Of a DNA stretch of 64,000 bases, positions 12,981-25,035 are shown piece after piece. Under the pieces are notes generated by a model. It worked only from the letters and a program-made list of their open reading frames with translations. It searched no databases and was not told where the DNA came from. Both the position numbers and the translations under genes were made by a program. Source of the DNA: Rhizophagus clarus (Eukaryota > Glomeromycota > Glomeromycetes > Glomerales > Glomeraceae); contig BLAL01000077.1 in assembly GCA_015698045.1 (NCBI GenBank), positions 62,001 through 126,000 on the forward strand. The letters are read 5' to 3'. Each line of letters starts with the position of its first letter. Within the stretch, counting starts at the first letter, position 1.

Positions 12981-14271
12981 ATGCGGAATATCGTTATTTT
13001 TGGAGGCTCGTCGCATCCTGAATTAGCAGAACAAATAGCTTCTCGTTTGAGTGTGCAACTAGGACGTGTAAAACTTTCAAAATTTTCGAATAAAGAAACA
13101 AATGTCGAGATTCATGAGAGTGTCAGAGAAAAGGATGTTTATATAATTCAATCCGGGTGTGGCCATGTTAATGATAATCTAATGGAACTATTGATCATGA
13201 TATCGGCTTGTAAAATTGCATCGGCGGCAAAAGTTACTGCTGTGATACCTTGTTTTCCATACGCGCGACAACCTGATGCCCCTTACAAGGAAAATGGAGA
13301 ACTTTTGCCGCGCATTCCAAAGAATACTTTTATTGGGTATACCTATAATACACCAGATTCAACTCCTGCAAACGAACTGAAAGATCCATTTGGAGAGCAA
13401 AATGTTAATAACGCCAGTTCATCCGGAATTTCTGCTCGTAGCGCGGGCGGATACAAACATTGGATTGCTCGATCTGGAACTCTTATAGCCAATCTTATAA
13501 CGTGTGCAGGTTGTTACAGATAATGTAAAATAATGATGCTCTTTATGTAAAAATGAAATATAAAATATTAATATACATACAACTTATTTTTTAGGAGCCG
13601 ACCATATAATAACTATGGATCTACATGATCCTCAATTCCAAGGGTTTTTCGATATACCTGTTGACAACCTTTACGGACAACCTTTGATGATTAAATATAT
13701 TAAAGAAAACATTCCTAGTTATCAGAATGCAGTAATTGTTTCTCCGGATGCTGGTGGTGCTAAAAGGTAAGATTTGCTACTTATTAATAGCTTTACGATT
13801 GATTTTTCTTGATATGAATCTGTTATTATATTTAGGGCAACGGCAATCGCAGACAAACTTCATATGGATTTTGCTTTAATCCATAAGGGACGTCGTTCTC
13901 AAATTCAGCCTCATAAAACTGATTTGATGCTTGTTGGTGAGGTTAGAGATAAAGTGTGTATTCTAATTGACGATATTGCAGATACTTCTTCTACAATAAC
14001 CAAAGCCGCAAAGATTCTTAATGAAAACGGAGCAAAAAAGATCTGTGCCATTATCACTCATGGAATTATGAGTGGTGATGCTATTCAAAGAATTATAACA
14101 AGTGTCATTGATCAAGTAATCGTAAGCGATAGTGTTCCGCAAGTTAATCATTTGGCGCAATGTTCTAAGATGAAAGTTTTTAATATTTCTCCAATGTTTG
14201 CAGAAGCAATTAGAAGAATACACAATGGAGAGAGCGTTAGTGCATTATTCAATCTTATGGATTTGATATAG
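12981..14271 (+). CDS. Ribose-phosphate pyrophosphokinase, fungal PRS1-type with insert
   Basis: Makes PRPP from ribose 5-phosphate and ATP for nucleotide, His and Trp synthesis. Exons 12981-13509, 13595-13766 and 13836-14271 give 378 residues, against about 318 for the basic enzyme. Conserved parts are the N-terminal [42 protein letters not shown], then [37 protein letters not shown] and the PRPP-binding loop [10 protein letters not shown] (about residues 279-288). The extra length lies between PYARQ (about residue 97) and [15 protein letters not shown]: roughly 65 residues, rich in Pro/Asn/Ser. It replaces the usual short catalytic flexible loop, and the usual RAPISAK-type motif is not present; [12 protein letters not shown] stands in its place. 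This is the arrangement of fungal Prs1/Prs5-like subunits with non-homologous regions, which work in hetero-oligomers. Residues are as read; the subunit role is inferred. Confidence 0.94.
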
Positions 14272-14910
14272 TCAAGCGAGACAACCTTTTTTTTTAATAA
14301 TATATAATATTCAATGTCGTTAATTATGTTTTTTTTTGTGTATGATCTTATTATTGTGGCTACTATTTAAAGACAAAATGGACTTTCTACTCTACATATA
14401 ATATATGTAAGAAGGTTTTCACATGAATGACTTATTATTTATTCGCGAATTAATTAGAAATATAATACTAATCAATTGAAGATTTATTTTTAAAATATGT
14501 GGTTCATTATAATTAATGTAATTAACGTGCAATTATATAACAATAATAAATTTCAAATACAGAGTCTTAATTATGCCTTCCTTAACAGTTTACATGTGAT
14601 GATGAATTCCTGTTCTTTTTTTTTTGTCATTAACTTGGAATTCACTCTAAATGTATTGCTGATAATTTTGTGTTACCTTGTGATAATGAATGAATTTTTC
14701 TACTATAAATTTTGTCTTACCAAAGCTGCCCATAACGTATATAAACCAACTACTATTTTTCTAAATTTACTGCTTTACCAATATTTTTCTCCAGGAATCA
14801 AGATTTGTTACATTCGACTTTCGACCTAGCAAAGAAAGTACGTCTGTTAGTATCATACTTCTACCAACAATTGTAAATAGAATAGTGGTATATATACATA
14901 TATAATAAAT
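14272..14910. other. Intergenic region, PRS to CDF transporter
   Basis: AT-rich spacer between two co-directional genes. A 110-codon open frame (14497-14829) is hydrophobic low-complexity sequence with no recognisable family and is not annotated. The 150 nt before the CDF start should contain its promoter. Confidence 0.45.
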
Positions 14911-16669
14911 ATGGTAGAAACTAGCAACGACTACTTAAACGCTAATACGTTTGAACACTCTGCGGACGATACCTCCGTCCGCCCTATTCCACCAGACTCA
15001 CCTGCTTATCCTTCCTCACTAGATACATCGGCGCAAGACACTTCACTATCTGTCGACAATCAATCACAAATGAATATTCCAAGAGGCGCATCTTTTGAGT
15101 CTTATCATGATAATCCAAGCATTACTTCTCTTCATTCATCAACTCCACTTTTATACACTTCGTTTGAAGGTCCCGATATTCGTGAAGATGAAGAGGATAA
15201 GTGTGGCTTAGAAGACGAAGATGAAGGGTGTCGTATGGACAGAACATCTAAAAGATATGCTTCAAAATTATGGATTGCTATAGTAATTTCTCTTTCCTTT
15301 TTTGTGATTGAACTTATCGGCGGTTTTATTGCTGGAAGTTTGGCTTTGTTGAGCGATTCTTTTCATTTGCTAAGCGGTAAGAGACCAACTTAAAGTAATT
15401 TTGTTGATTTTAATATTTGCATAATTAAGTTTATTTTTCTCTTTTAAACTTTTAAAACATAAGATGTAGTTAGTTTCGCAATTTCACTCTTATCTATATA
15501 TCTTGCTCGAAGACCAGCTACGAAATGTTTGTATAATCAACGAATGAATTAGCATATTTGTTTTTTTTTTTTTTTTTTTCTAATTTCGAATTGATATCTG
15601 ACCTATAATAATTTGATCTAATCTACGATATTAGCACTTTCGTATGGCTACCATCGCGCAGAAATTTTGGGTGCTCTTTTATCAATTTTCATGATTTGGG
15701 GCCTTACTGGCTATCTATGTTACGAGGCTTATGACCGTATACAACATCCTATAGATGTAGATGGAAAAACTATGTGTTTTGTAGCCTCTATAGGGGTTGC
15801 TGTTAATATTGTGTAATTAACATTTATAATTATATAAAAATTTTTAACAAAAAAGTATATTGACATTACTATTATATTTATAGGTTGATGCTTGTTTTAG
15901 GACATGATCATGATCATGGTAATGGTGGACATAGTCATAGTCATAGTCATGGGAGTGACCATGGAAATAGTAGTGTTAATGTTCGTGCAGCTTTGCTTCA
16001 TGTATTGGGAGATTTCTTGTCTTCCTTGGGAGTTTTAATATCATCTATAGTTATTATGGTGGATGATAGTAAGACTTGGGTTGATCCATTATGTACATTT
16101 TTTTTTTCGGCCCTTGTAATGGCCACTACATTTGGCATATTGAGAAGTGGTATAAGAGTTTTAATGGAAGGTTCGTAACGAAATTTTTGTTTCTTAATGT
16201 ATGTGTATTTGGATTTTTAACCTTCTTTTTTTTTCTTTATTATAGCAACTCCGTCTCATATTGACGTACATTCTGTAAGAAAAGATTTAAAAGGAATTGA
16301 AGGAGTAAAGAATATACATGAATTGCATAGTAATTATCTAATTTTATGTCCTAATTTGTGTTTGATGAGAATCAACTTATTAATAATGATAAACTTTTTT
16401 TTCAAATAACACGTTCAGTTTGGGATTTAACAGTTGGCCGAGTAAGAATTTATTTGTGAAAAGTCTTTAATTTATCATTTTATTACTTTTTACTAATCCA
16501 CTATTTTTTTTCTTTGTAGACAACTCTTACATGCCACTTGGTACTTAATCCATATGATCCAGATGTTTCAGCAGAGCCATTGGTTCCTGCAACAATTTTA
16601 TCACAAGCAAGACGTATTCTAAAACAAAAATATAATATATCACATGTTACAATTCAAATTGATTCATGA
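14911..16669 (+). CDS. CDF-family zinc transporter (ZRC1/COT1/ZnT-like)
   Basis: Cation diffusion facilitator that exchanges cytosolic Zn for protons across vacuolar or secretory membranes. Exons 14911-15376, 15464-15526, 15635-15812, 15884-16170, 16246-16329, 16419-16441 and 16520-16669 give 416 residues. A ~120-residue acidic Ser/Asp/Glu-rich cytosolic leader precedes six predicted membrane helices. The zinc-site pairs are HxxxD in helix 2 (HLLSD, His152/Asp156, across the first intron) and HxxxD in helix 5 (HVLGD, His275/Asp279). Between helices 4 and 5 is a His-rich loop (about residues 243-262, HDHDHG and HSHSHSH). The C-terminal domain (IHELHIWDLTVGRTTLTCHL) is the usual ferredoxin-like dimerisation fold. 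One exon is only 23 nt (16419-16441). The HD-HD pattern indicates zinc rather than manganese. Confidence 0.95.
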
Positions 16670-16920
16670 TGTTATAGACAAAAATATACATATAGATAGA
16701 TAAGGTAAATCTGTTAGTTAATTTTTGTTTTCATTTATCTTTATTGAAGAAAGTATTACATAAGAGTATAATATATAACAATCACACATTAAATAATAGC
16801 ATATTTATAATGATGTTTATTCAGAGAAACGTTTGATAAATATAACTTTTTACCGTAAATTCTTTCATCTTATTTTATACTATTCAAATTCATATATACA
16901 CAGCATTTCTTTACTGATTA
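16670..16920. other. Convergent 3' region, CDF / threonine aldolase
   Basis: A 251-nt AT-rich interval between two stop codons; no further feature seen. Confidence 0.5.
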
Positions 16921-18232
16921 TTATTTATGTACATTATAGTTTTTTTTTAAATTTTTTTCTTTTATAATATTAGCAACTACATCAATAAATTTTTCAATGG
17001 AAATAGGAGGAATTTGATAATGCAAAACTAATCTAGTAGTAGTAGAATTGTCACCAGAAATAAGAATGTTGTGTGAAGCTAAACTATTAGCTAATTCTCC
17101 AGTTGTAATATTAATTGATTTAGTGTCAATAAAAATCATATTAGTATGAACAGGAAGAGTAACATGAATACCTAGATTAAGTAATTCATTGGATAATTTT
17201 TTGGCTAATAAGTGAGATTTTTTTAAATGATATGGAAAATTGGAAGCGATGGCATATTTAGCAGCTGATGCTAATGAACCACATTGCCTCCACCCACCAC
17301 CAAATAATTTTCTTAAATGTCTGGCAGTTTTAATAAATTCTTTATTACCTACTAACACTGAACCAATTGGTGCACCAATACCTTTCGACAGACATAAACT
17401 TATTGAATCAAAATTTCTTGTAAACTCTTGCAAAGATAGGCCAGTTTCAGCACATGCATTCCATAATCTTGCCCCATCTAAATGCAATTTTATGTTCATT
17501 TTTTTAGCTAATTTAGAAATTTTTTGAATTTCGTTAAGAGGAAAGAGTAAACCATGTAATGTATTCTCCAAAGAGATTACACGAGTTGGTGCGTAATGCA
17601 TATCATCTGTTGTAATTAATTCTGATTCAATTTCGGAACAGGTTAAGAATAATTTGTTGGAGGGTATTAGCGGTGTAACGGAAGCCTGAGAATGATATGC
17701 TACCCCTCCGGCTTCGTAATTATAAATGTGGGATCTAAAGTCACATATTACCGAATGGGGTGGTGTTGATAAATGTGCTCGAATTGCTATTTGGTTTGTC
17801 TAAATAACGGGAATAGAATATTTTCAGCTTATACTCAAATGATAAGTTCAAATGAAATTTTACCATTGTACCAGACGGTGCAAATAAAGCTGCATCATGT
17901 CCTGTTAATTCCGCTATATAAGTTTCAAGTTCATAAGTAGATTCATCTTCCTAATAATAATTATTATTATAATAATATTCCTTTGATTCTACAGAAACTT
18001 TCTTAAGAGAACGGACACTTACATTAAATACATCATCACCTCGTGATGCATTACGCATAATATCAAACATTTCATCAGTCGGTTTTGTTACTGTATCACT
18101 CCGAAAATCATATATTTGATCTGAATAAGATTTAATTTTGGAAGAGGAAGGGTATGTTGAATAATATCGAAAAGAGTTAGAACGAAAGAGAAAAGGGTAT
18201 AAAAATTTCGATATAGGAATTAAACGAGCCAT
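16921..18232 (-). CDS. Low-specificity threonine aldolase (GLY1-like)
   Basis: PLP enzyme that cleaves L-threonine or L-allo-threonine to glycine and acetaldehyde. Exons on the minus strand: 18232-18023, 17950-17864, 17799-16921 (1176 nt, 391 residues). The conserved FRSDTVTKPTDEM starts the catalytic domain at about residue 43. Further motifs are FAPSGTMTNQIAIRAHL, HLDGARLWNA (PLP Asp at about residue 207) and SLCLSKGIGAPIGS with the Schiff-base Lys at about residue 238. The ~40-residue leader (MARLIPISKFLYPFLFR, then RYY) is basic and Ser-rich, so mitochondrial import is possible (inference). An in-frame GTG codon lies upstream, but 18232 is the first ATG. The divergent neighbour is the glycogen branching enzyme. 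Confidence 0.94.
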
Positions 18233-18655
18233 ACCAGAGAAGTACCAAATCACCAGTTGAGGATAATCGATAGCGTGATTTACTGCGTCGAAATCGTTGT
18301 ATCAGATATTCAGACTGATGAAATGATGATGACTATGATACCATGATTTGAACGTGAATTTCATGACATAAAATTTAACTCGTGTAATCCCTAATTTTAG
18401 TATAAACTATATGTATTGTAGTAATTAAAGTTAATAGTTATCCCACGCTTTCCGCTTATAAAAAAACTTCGAAAATCTAAAAACGCCTTTTTTTCACTTT
18501 TATTTAATTCTTTTTCATAAACGCCCACATACATTAATTTGTATCCATTTTAACTTTTTTGTATATCTAATATCCCAAATTTTTTATATATAAGTGGATG
18601 CGTTAAATTTTAATTAAGAACAGACTCACTCCTCTTAATTTCTAATTAAACTAAA
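18233..18655. promoter_or_regulatory. Divergent promoter region, threonine aldolase / branching enzyme
   Basis: 423 nt between divergent starts. A TATA-like TATATATAAG at about 18585-18594 lies roughly 60-70 nt before the branching-enzyme ATG and is the only core element that stands out. Confidence 0.45.
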
Positions 18656-21588
18656 ATGTCTCCCGTGGAAATGACAAGTCAGGAAAATTGTCCTAATGAA
18701 GAACCTGGTATTAGTAAAATTGATCCTTGGTTAAAACCTTTCGTTCCTGCAATAAAACGCAGGTTTGTATAAATTCGTTTAATTCTTTAATTATATTTTT
18801 AATTAAAAAAAAAAAAAATAAATATTCGAAATAGGTTTGAATCATATAAAAAATGGGTAAAAGAAATCAACCAAAATGAAGGTGGTTATGATAAATTCTC
18901 GCGTGGATACGAACGGTTCGGTCTCAATGTACTACCAAATGGCGACATTATATACCGCGAATGGGCACCTAATGTCGTCGCCGCAAGTTTGATTGGTGAA
19001 TTTAGTAAGTCTGTATTTACTTTAAATATATATAACATCATCATATAGTAAGTTTTGTTTTATTTCAGATGATTGGGATAGGTCCAAACATCCAATGAAG
19101 AAGGATTCTTTTGGCGTATGGGAAGTTTATATCCCTGCCAAAAATGGTACGCCTATTATCCCTCACAACACTAAAATAAAAGCAAGTATATCGTATCCGA
19201 TCATTTTCGATACAACTTTATTGTTTAATAATCAGGACTTTCTAAATAGATCTCCATGACTACACCAGAAGGTGAACGTATCGACCGTCTTCCAGCCTGG
19301 ATAAAACGAGTTACACAAGACTTAAATGTAAGTCCCGCATATGATGCCGTCTTTTGGAATCCACCTCAAAAATATCTATGGAAAAATAACTTTCCAAAAA
19401 AACCAAAAAGTTTAAGAATTTACGAAGCCCATGGTATGCAGATAACTTACTATATTTAGTCATAAACCTTTTGGAATTTAATACGTTTTTTGTTTAGTGG
19501 GAATTTCTACAATCGAAGGACGTGTTGGAACTTATAGTGAATTTACGGATAACGTGTTGAAGCGCATCAAAGACTTGGGTTATAATGCTATTCAATTGAT
19601 GGCGGTCATGGAACACGCGTATTATGCATCATTCGGGTATCAAGTGACAAGTTTTTTTGCTGCATCCAGTCGTTACGGTAGACAATCATTTATTAATAAT
19701 CGACACTTAGTTCTTTCACAAATATTGACAGCTTCTTTGATATCAGGTACACCTGAGGAGTTAATGCGACTCATTGATACTGCCCATGGAATGGGATTAT
19801 ATGTGCTATTAGATGTTGTTCATTCTCATGCGTGCAAGAACGTGCTAGATGGGTTGAACATGTTTGACGGGTCGGATCATTGTTATTTCCATGAAGGAGG
19901 AAAAGGTCGGCATGACTTGTGGGATAGGTAATAATTCGTTGAATATTTTTTCTAACTATTCGTATTATTCTTTAAAAGTGCTCAATAATTTTTATTTAAT
20001 TTACATTTGATTTACTAGTCGTTTGTTCAATTATGGTCATTGGGAGGTACTTCGATTTTTACTTTCGAACCTCCGCTTCTTTATGGAAGAGTATAGATTT
20101 GATGGATTTAGATTTGATGGGGTCACTAGCATGATGTATCATCATCATGGCATTGGGACTGGGTTTTCCGGTGGTTATCACGAATATTTCGGTGATACTG
20201 TGGAAGAAGAAGGAGTCGTTTATTTAATGCTGGTGAGTTTGTATTTGTCTCGAATAATTGCATCCAAGTTTAAAAACTTTAAATTAATATCCTAAATTTA
20301 CATAGGCAAATGATATGCTCCACAAACTTTATCCTCGCATAATTACGGTCGCAGAAGGTGAGTATTTTTTCTCCATTAATTGAGATATGTATATAAATAT
20401 TAAATCGTAATTTTCTTCAGACGTGTCTGGAATGCCCGGTCTTTGTCGACCAGTAGAAGAAGGAGGGGTTGGTTTTGATTACCGATTAGCCATGGCCGTA
20501 CCTGATATGTGGATTAAATTACTGAAAGAACAACGTGATGATGATTGGGATATGAGTAATATTTGCTGGACATTGACTAACAGAAGACATATGGTACGCA
20601 TTTGAAGTAGTAAAACATGAAATTTGAAGTTCGTTATAAATAACAAAAGTTGTTTTTGTCCACATAGGAAAAAACTATTGCCTACGCTGAATCTCACGAC
20701 CAAGCTCTTGTAGGCGATAAAACACTTGCATTCTGGTTAATGGACAAAGAAATGTACACGAATATGTCTGATTTGACACAACTTACTCCAATTATTGATC
20801 GTGGTTTGGCCTTACATAAAATGATTCGGTATATTCTATTGGTCCAAATAATCCCTCTAATATTTTCTATTTTTTCTTTTTTTTTCCTCTTTCTAAACAA
20901 AATAATCTTCAATTATTAGATTGATCACACATGGACTTGCTGGTGAAGGTTATCTAAACTTTGAAGGAAATGAATTTGGACACCCAGAATGGTTGGACTT
21001 TCCAAGAGCAGGAAATAATAATTCGTATCATTATGCTAGAAGACAATGGAATGTAGTAGACGATGATCTGTTAAGATATAAATATTTGAATGAGTTTGAT
21101 AAAGCAATGCAACATTTAGAGGAACAATATGGATGGTTAAGTTCGCCACAGGTAAATCAAATTTTTATGTCTTTTTTTAAACGAGCGATTTTTACTTATA
21201 CGATTTTCTTCTCGAAAAGGCATATATTTCTCTGAAACATAATGAAAACAAATTAATAGTCTTTGAGAGAGGAAATTTACTTTGGATTTTTAATTTCCAC
21301 CCGACTCAATCTTTTGCTGATTACAAGATTGGAACTGAATGGGCAGGAAAATATTCAATTGTTCTTAATACTGATCGTAAGACATTTGGTGGTCATGATA
21401 GAATTGATGAAAGTAAACTATATTATTCACAACCACATGAATGGGACGGAAGGAAGAATCATATTCAAGTAAAGACTTAAATATATTCTCCTACTTCTGT
21501 TACAATACAATGCGATTAATAATATTTTTCCTTTATTTTACAGGTTTATATTCCGTGTAGAGTTGCTCTCGTTTTGTCTCATTGTTAA
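18656..21588 (+). CDS. 1,4-alpha-glucan branching enzyme (glycogen branching)
   Basis: GH13 enzyme that moves short alpha-1,4 chains to alpha-1,6 branch points in glycogen. The 13 exons are 18656-18762, 18835-19004, 19069-19181, 19250-19433, 19498-19677, 19747-19927, 20019-20232, 20306-20357, 20421-20593, 20668-20828, 20920-21151, 21220-21468 and 21544-21588 (2061 nt, 686 residues, the usual eukaryotic length). The N-terminal CBM48 part includes [19 protein letters not shown]. The catalytic barrel shows the GH13 regions: [17 protein letters not shown] (nucleophile Asp at about 345), ITVAEDVSG (acid Glu at about 400) and [10 protein letters not shown] (third Asp at about 469). [14 protein letters not shown] follows and the C-terminal beta domain ends the protein. 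Intron 3 (19182-19249) uses a GC donor, GCAAGT; the nearby GT gives the wrong frame. Homologue of yeast GLC3. Confidence 0.96.
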
Positions 21589-21907
21589 TAAAATTTACGC
21601 GATAGAATTATTTATTGATGGGTACACTAGTTATGTCAAACCTAATCAAATTTATTAAATTACTAAATAAAATTTATCAAAACATCTATTTAAAAATTTT
21701 ACTAATCGCGTAAATTCCCATCCTTTACCATATGAAACTTATAATTAGTGATATATAGCATTTTTGCACTGAAAAAAGATTGTCCCCCGAATTTAAAGGC
21801 TTATTATTTTCGTTACATTATATCCTCTAAATAGCGGCAAGTTATGATCATATTCACGAACACGCACGGTTAATATTAGTTATTTTGTTCAAAATCGTAG
21901 TTATCAA
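21589..21907. other. Convergent 3' region, branching enzyme / RPF1
   Basis: 319 nt of AT-rich sequence between converging stop codons. No ORF or RNA gene recognised. Confidence 0.5.
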
Positions 21908-23193
21908 TTATAAGAAAAATCGTCGTCTGCTGGTTTCCAGATCCGGCTATTTAAAGAATCCACAATTAAAACAAACACTAATATAAACAAGAAAAATTCA
22001 TATGAAAAATGCGCACCTTAAACATCCATTCATATTCCCCATCTTTATCAAAAGCTCCTTTTTGTAACCATTTAAGTTTTAACGTAAATCTCGGTCCAAG
22101 TTCCTGTAATTCGGCTTTGTCCTTACTCTTAAATATATATCTAAATATGAAAATACATTTTAAGAAAAAAGTAAAATATAATAAATCATAGATATATTGT
22201 ACTAAATATATACTACTACCTATGCCGCCTAAAAAATATGAAATCTCTTTGATTATGAAAAGTGGCAACTTGCCTTCCTTGAAATTCTGGTACATGAGGG
22301 AATAATGCTTGAAGCCATCTACCAATTGTATGACCTAATCTCGTATTAAAATTGTTTAAAATGAGTTCAGGCTTATGACATGAAGATCTTCCATGGCCCT
22401 ATAATAAAATTAAGTTAATATATTAATGCAAGACGGCAATTAACAGTTGGTTTATCATACTTGAATTTCGCGATTAAGCTTTATACTTGTTAATTTGAAA
22501 TATGCTGTAGGACCATCCGGCAAGTGTATCAAAGTAATAGCATCTAATCAAAAATTAATTATTACATGATATTTTCCATCAAAAAAGAGGAAAGATATTT
22601 GAAATAATAATATGCTTACATGGAACTTTCTTATCCTCGTTAACAACAACAACATCTGTAAAATCTCTATTCGTACAAAATCCAACAATTTGTTTGGTGG
22701 AAATTTTACTTCCTCTTTTAACAAATTGACTATTTGGAAATACATCAATTAATTCAGAAGCAAATTCATATGCAAATTTTGACGGTCTTTTGCTAGTAGT
22801 AATAAGTATTTTCGGTAATATTCCTTCTTTGAAATATGAAGAAAATTCATCTGATGCCTCGTCTTCAAATACTTCAGTATCTTCGGCTTCTACTATTGTC
22901 TCATCAAATTCTCGTGTATTTTCAAGTGTTCTAGGAACATTCTTTGCTAGGCGTTCCTAAAAATCAAAATTAAGGTTAAAATGAATTTTGTATATAGAGC
23001 TGAAAAGTCATACCTCTTTTTTGGATGGATCTTTTGCTTCTTCTTTTCGCCTTTGAAGTCTAAGCTCCATTTTTCGGCGATTTTTCTCTTGTCGTTGTTT
23101 AGCATGGACTTCTTCTCTCTTAATCTTATTTTTAATTTGTGATGCAAGTTTCGAATTCATTTTTGATAGTAAAAATGCTGATCTGAATCGCAT
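21908..23193 (-). CDS. RPF1: Ribosome production factor 1, Brix domain protein
   Basis: Nucleolar factor for 60S subunit assembly and 27S pre-rRNA processing. Exons on the minus strand: 23193-23014, 22956-22620, 22543-22461, 22398-22220, 22140-22017, 21946-21908 (942 nt, 313 residues). The N terminus is highly basic ([20 protein letters not shown]). An acidic linker follows, then the Brix domain: [67 protein letters not shown], and [20 protein letters not shown] near the end. The tiny last exon encodes [12 protein letters not shown], matching the conserved RPF1 tail. The ATG at 23193 gives the longest open frame; a second Met (MNSKLAS) 11 codons later is possible. The 132-nt upstream gap is shared with the divergent peroxidase gene. 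Confidence 0.94.
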
Positions 23194-23325
23194 TTTTATA
23201 AATCAAGATGTGCCCAATTGAAAGAAAAGTTACGTCATCAATAGTATTTCTTAATTTAGGTATAAATAGCTTCTAACTTTGAACGCTAAATTAAATTTTC
23301 AATTTTTTCAAAATTTATTTTTCAA
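23194..23325. promoter_or_regulatory. Short divergent promoter, RPF1 / heme-thiolate peroxidase
   Basis: 132 nt between two divergent ATG codons must serve both genes. T-rich and A-rich stretches only; no named element. Confidence 0.5.
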
Positions 23326-24145
23326 ATGTCTCATCCTGAATATAGACCACCCGGCGAAAATGACGTAAGGTCTCCTTGTCCTGCTCTTAATAGTTTGGCT
23401 AATCATGGTTTCCTGTAAGTTTATTATGTAATTATATATATATACACACACACATAAAATATTTTATTCTTTCTCTATAGTCCAAGAAGTGGAAAAGATT
23501 TCGCAATGTCCGAATTAATTGATGCTCTTAATAAAGGTTTTAATCTTAGCAGAGCTTTTGCTTCACTACAAACGCTCACCGCTTTTACTATGTACGGAAA
23601 ATTGTTTCAAAAAATGTATGAAATTTCTACTAGATGTGATGAAAAAAAAAAAAATAGTTTATCAATTACATTTAAAATAACTTAATTTTGAATTTTGAAA
23701 CAGGTCATTAAGTGATCTTCAAAGACATGGTATTCTCGAACACGACGCGTCTTTAACTCGTCAAGATGCCGCGATTGGCGATCATGTAAATGTTGATAAG
23801 ACTTTAGTAGATTTATTATTAACATATAAAGTTGGTGAAAAAATTAATATTGAATCACTCGCAAAACTGCATCATGTACGATACGCAGACTCCAAAGAAC
23901 GTAATAAAGATTTTTATTATGGTTGGAAACAACAATCTTTGTCATTTGGTGAAGCATCTTTATTATTATGCATTATTGGTGGAGCGACAAATAAAGAGGT
24001 TGATGCCAAAGTTGCCGAAATTTTTTTTAAGGAAGAAAGACTTGCTGATGAATGGAAATCATCTGAAACACCTATTGGATTTTTCGAAATACTTAATTAT
24101 CAAAAAGAAATTGAGAAAAAAGCTGAAGAAGTAAAACCAAAATAA
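23326..24145 (+). CDS. Heme-thiolate peroxidase (chloroperoxidase/peroxygenase family)
   Basis: Exons 23326-23414, 23481-23615 and 23704-24145 give 221 residues, near the short peroxygenase class. The proximal heme motif is SPCPALNSLANHGFLPRSGK, with Cys18 as the expected axial thiolate ligand. The second motif is GILEHDASLTRQD at about residues 84-96; EHD is the cation and acid-base region of chloroperoxidase-type enzymes. The family (Pfam peroxidase family 2) halogenates or oxygenates organic substrates with hydrogen peroxide. Unlike secreted relatives, it begins MSHPEYRPPGEND with no signal peptide, so an intracellular enzyme is inferred. The substrate is unknown. Key residues are present and the introns are GT-AG. 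Confidence 0.9.
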
Positions 24146-24306
24146 GTAATACGTGCCTTATTATTTGCAATTTCTATATTTGATATTGAAATACATTAAA
24201 AAATTTTATCCAAATAAGTATTTTTATTTATAATTGAGTTTTTAACATTCAGAATTATCATTTTTACAACTCAATAAACAAGATAAAGTTCTTAAGCTCT
24301 TAATCT

Positions 24307-24798
24307 CTATTCAACTTTGTTTTTTCCTTCTTTTTCTAATCCAAAGAATTCTTTTAAACATCCAATGACAAGATCATGATCTTCCGTATGTATCAATCCA
24401 CTAACAGTGATTGATCCTACGGTACCAACACCTTTAACAATCAATGGAAATGCACCACCTTGGGCCACGTATTCTTTTTCATCAACAAAATATATTTTTC
24501 CTTTTTGTTGGCTCAAATATTCTCCTACATAAAGAGAAGAATGACGGAACTCATTAACGACATTGCTTTTTTTCCTTGCCAATTCTACATCTGCTGGCGA
24601 TGTTCCAGGCATAGAATAGTGAAATAAAAGATGTCCATTAAGCTTAATAGAAGTTACTACAGGAATTCCTTTTTGTTGGGCAGTTTTGATAATCAATAGA
24701 CCCAACTCTAAAGCAATTGTTGAATCAAAAGCAAGAAATTGGAAGTCTTGTTCTTGTTGTAAAAGTTGTGCCGCCGTTTGAAGATCTGAAGCGGCCAT
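24307..24798 (-). CDS. UPF0303 / heme-degrading (HbpS-like) domain protein
   Basis: A single-exon gene of 163 residues. The sequence follows the fungal UPF0303 family (yeast YBR137W): FLAFDSTIALELGLLIIK, GIPVVTSIKLNGHLLFHY, SMPGTSPADVELARKKSNVV, FRHSSLYVGEYL and a Gly-rich end (AQGGAFPLIVKGVGTVGSIT, VSGLIHTEDHDLVIGCLKEF). Related GlcG/HbpS domains bind or degrade heme or act as small sensors; the cellular role in fungi is poorly defined and I assign none. The full length matches the family. It is the only intronless gene in the housekeeping block and lies next to the heme-thiolate peroxidase, convergent at 161 nt; a functional link is only a suggestion. Confidence 0.85.
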   Translation of the reverse strand: MAASDLQTAAQLLQQEQDFQFLAFDSTIALELGLLIIKTAQQKGIPVVTSIKLNGHLLFHYSMPGTSPADVELARKKSNVVNEFRHSSLYVGEYLSQQKGKIYFVDEKEYVAQGGAFPLIVKGVGTVGSITVSGLIHTEDHDLVIGCLKEFFGLEKEGKNKVE

Positions 24799-25035
24799 TG
24801 CTATTATTTTAGATTAAGAACCAATACCCAAAATATCCGTTTTATATTTGGTAACCAAGCCACTAAATGTTGTGTTACATCTAATCCAAAGATTTAACAG
24901 ATTAGATTTTTTTTTTGTTCTGCCGCTTACAGCATGAACCGTTTCATTTCTCGTCCTTTGCAGTTTCGAAATTGTCTTGGAAGTCGCAAAATTTATCATC
25001 ATAACAATTTTCAAACATATTTTCTCACTTTAACA
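24799..25035. promoter_or_regulatory. Divergent intergenic region, UPF0303 / unknown gene
   Basis: 237 nt between two divergent starts. A 66-codon minus-strand frame inside it (24814-25014) has no family character and is not annotated. Confidence 0.4.

Noticed and set aside
14497-14829. 110-codon ORF between PRS and the CDF transporter
   Set aside because: Hydrophobic low-complexity frame in AT-rich DNA with no family resemblance or splice context.
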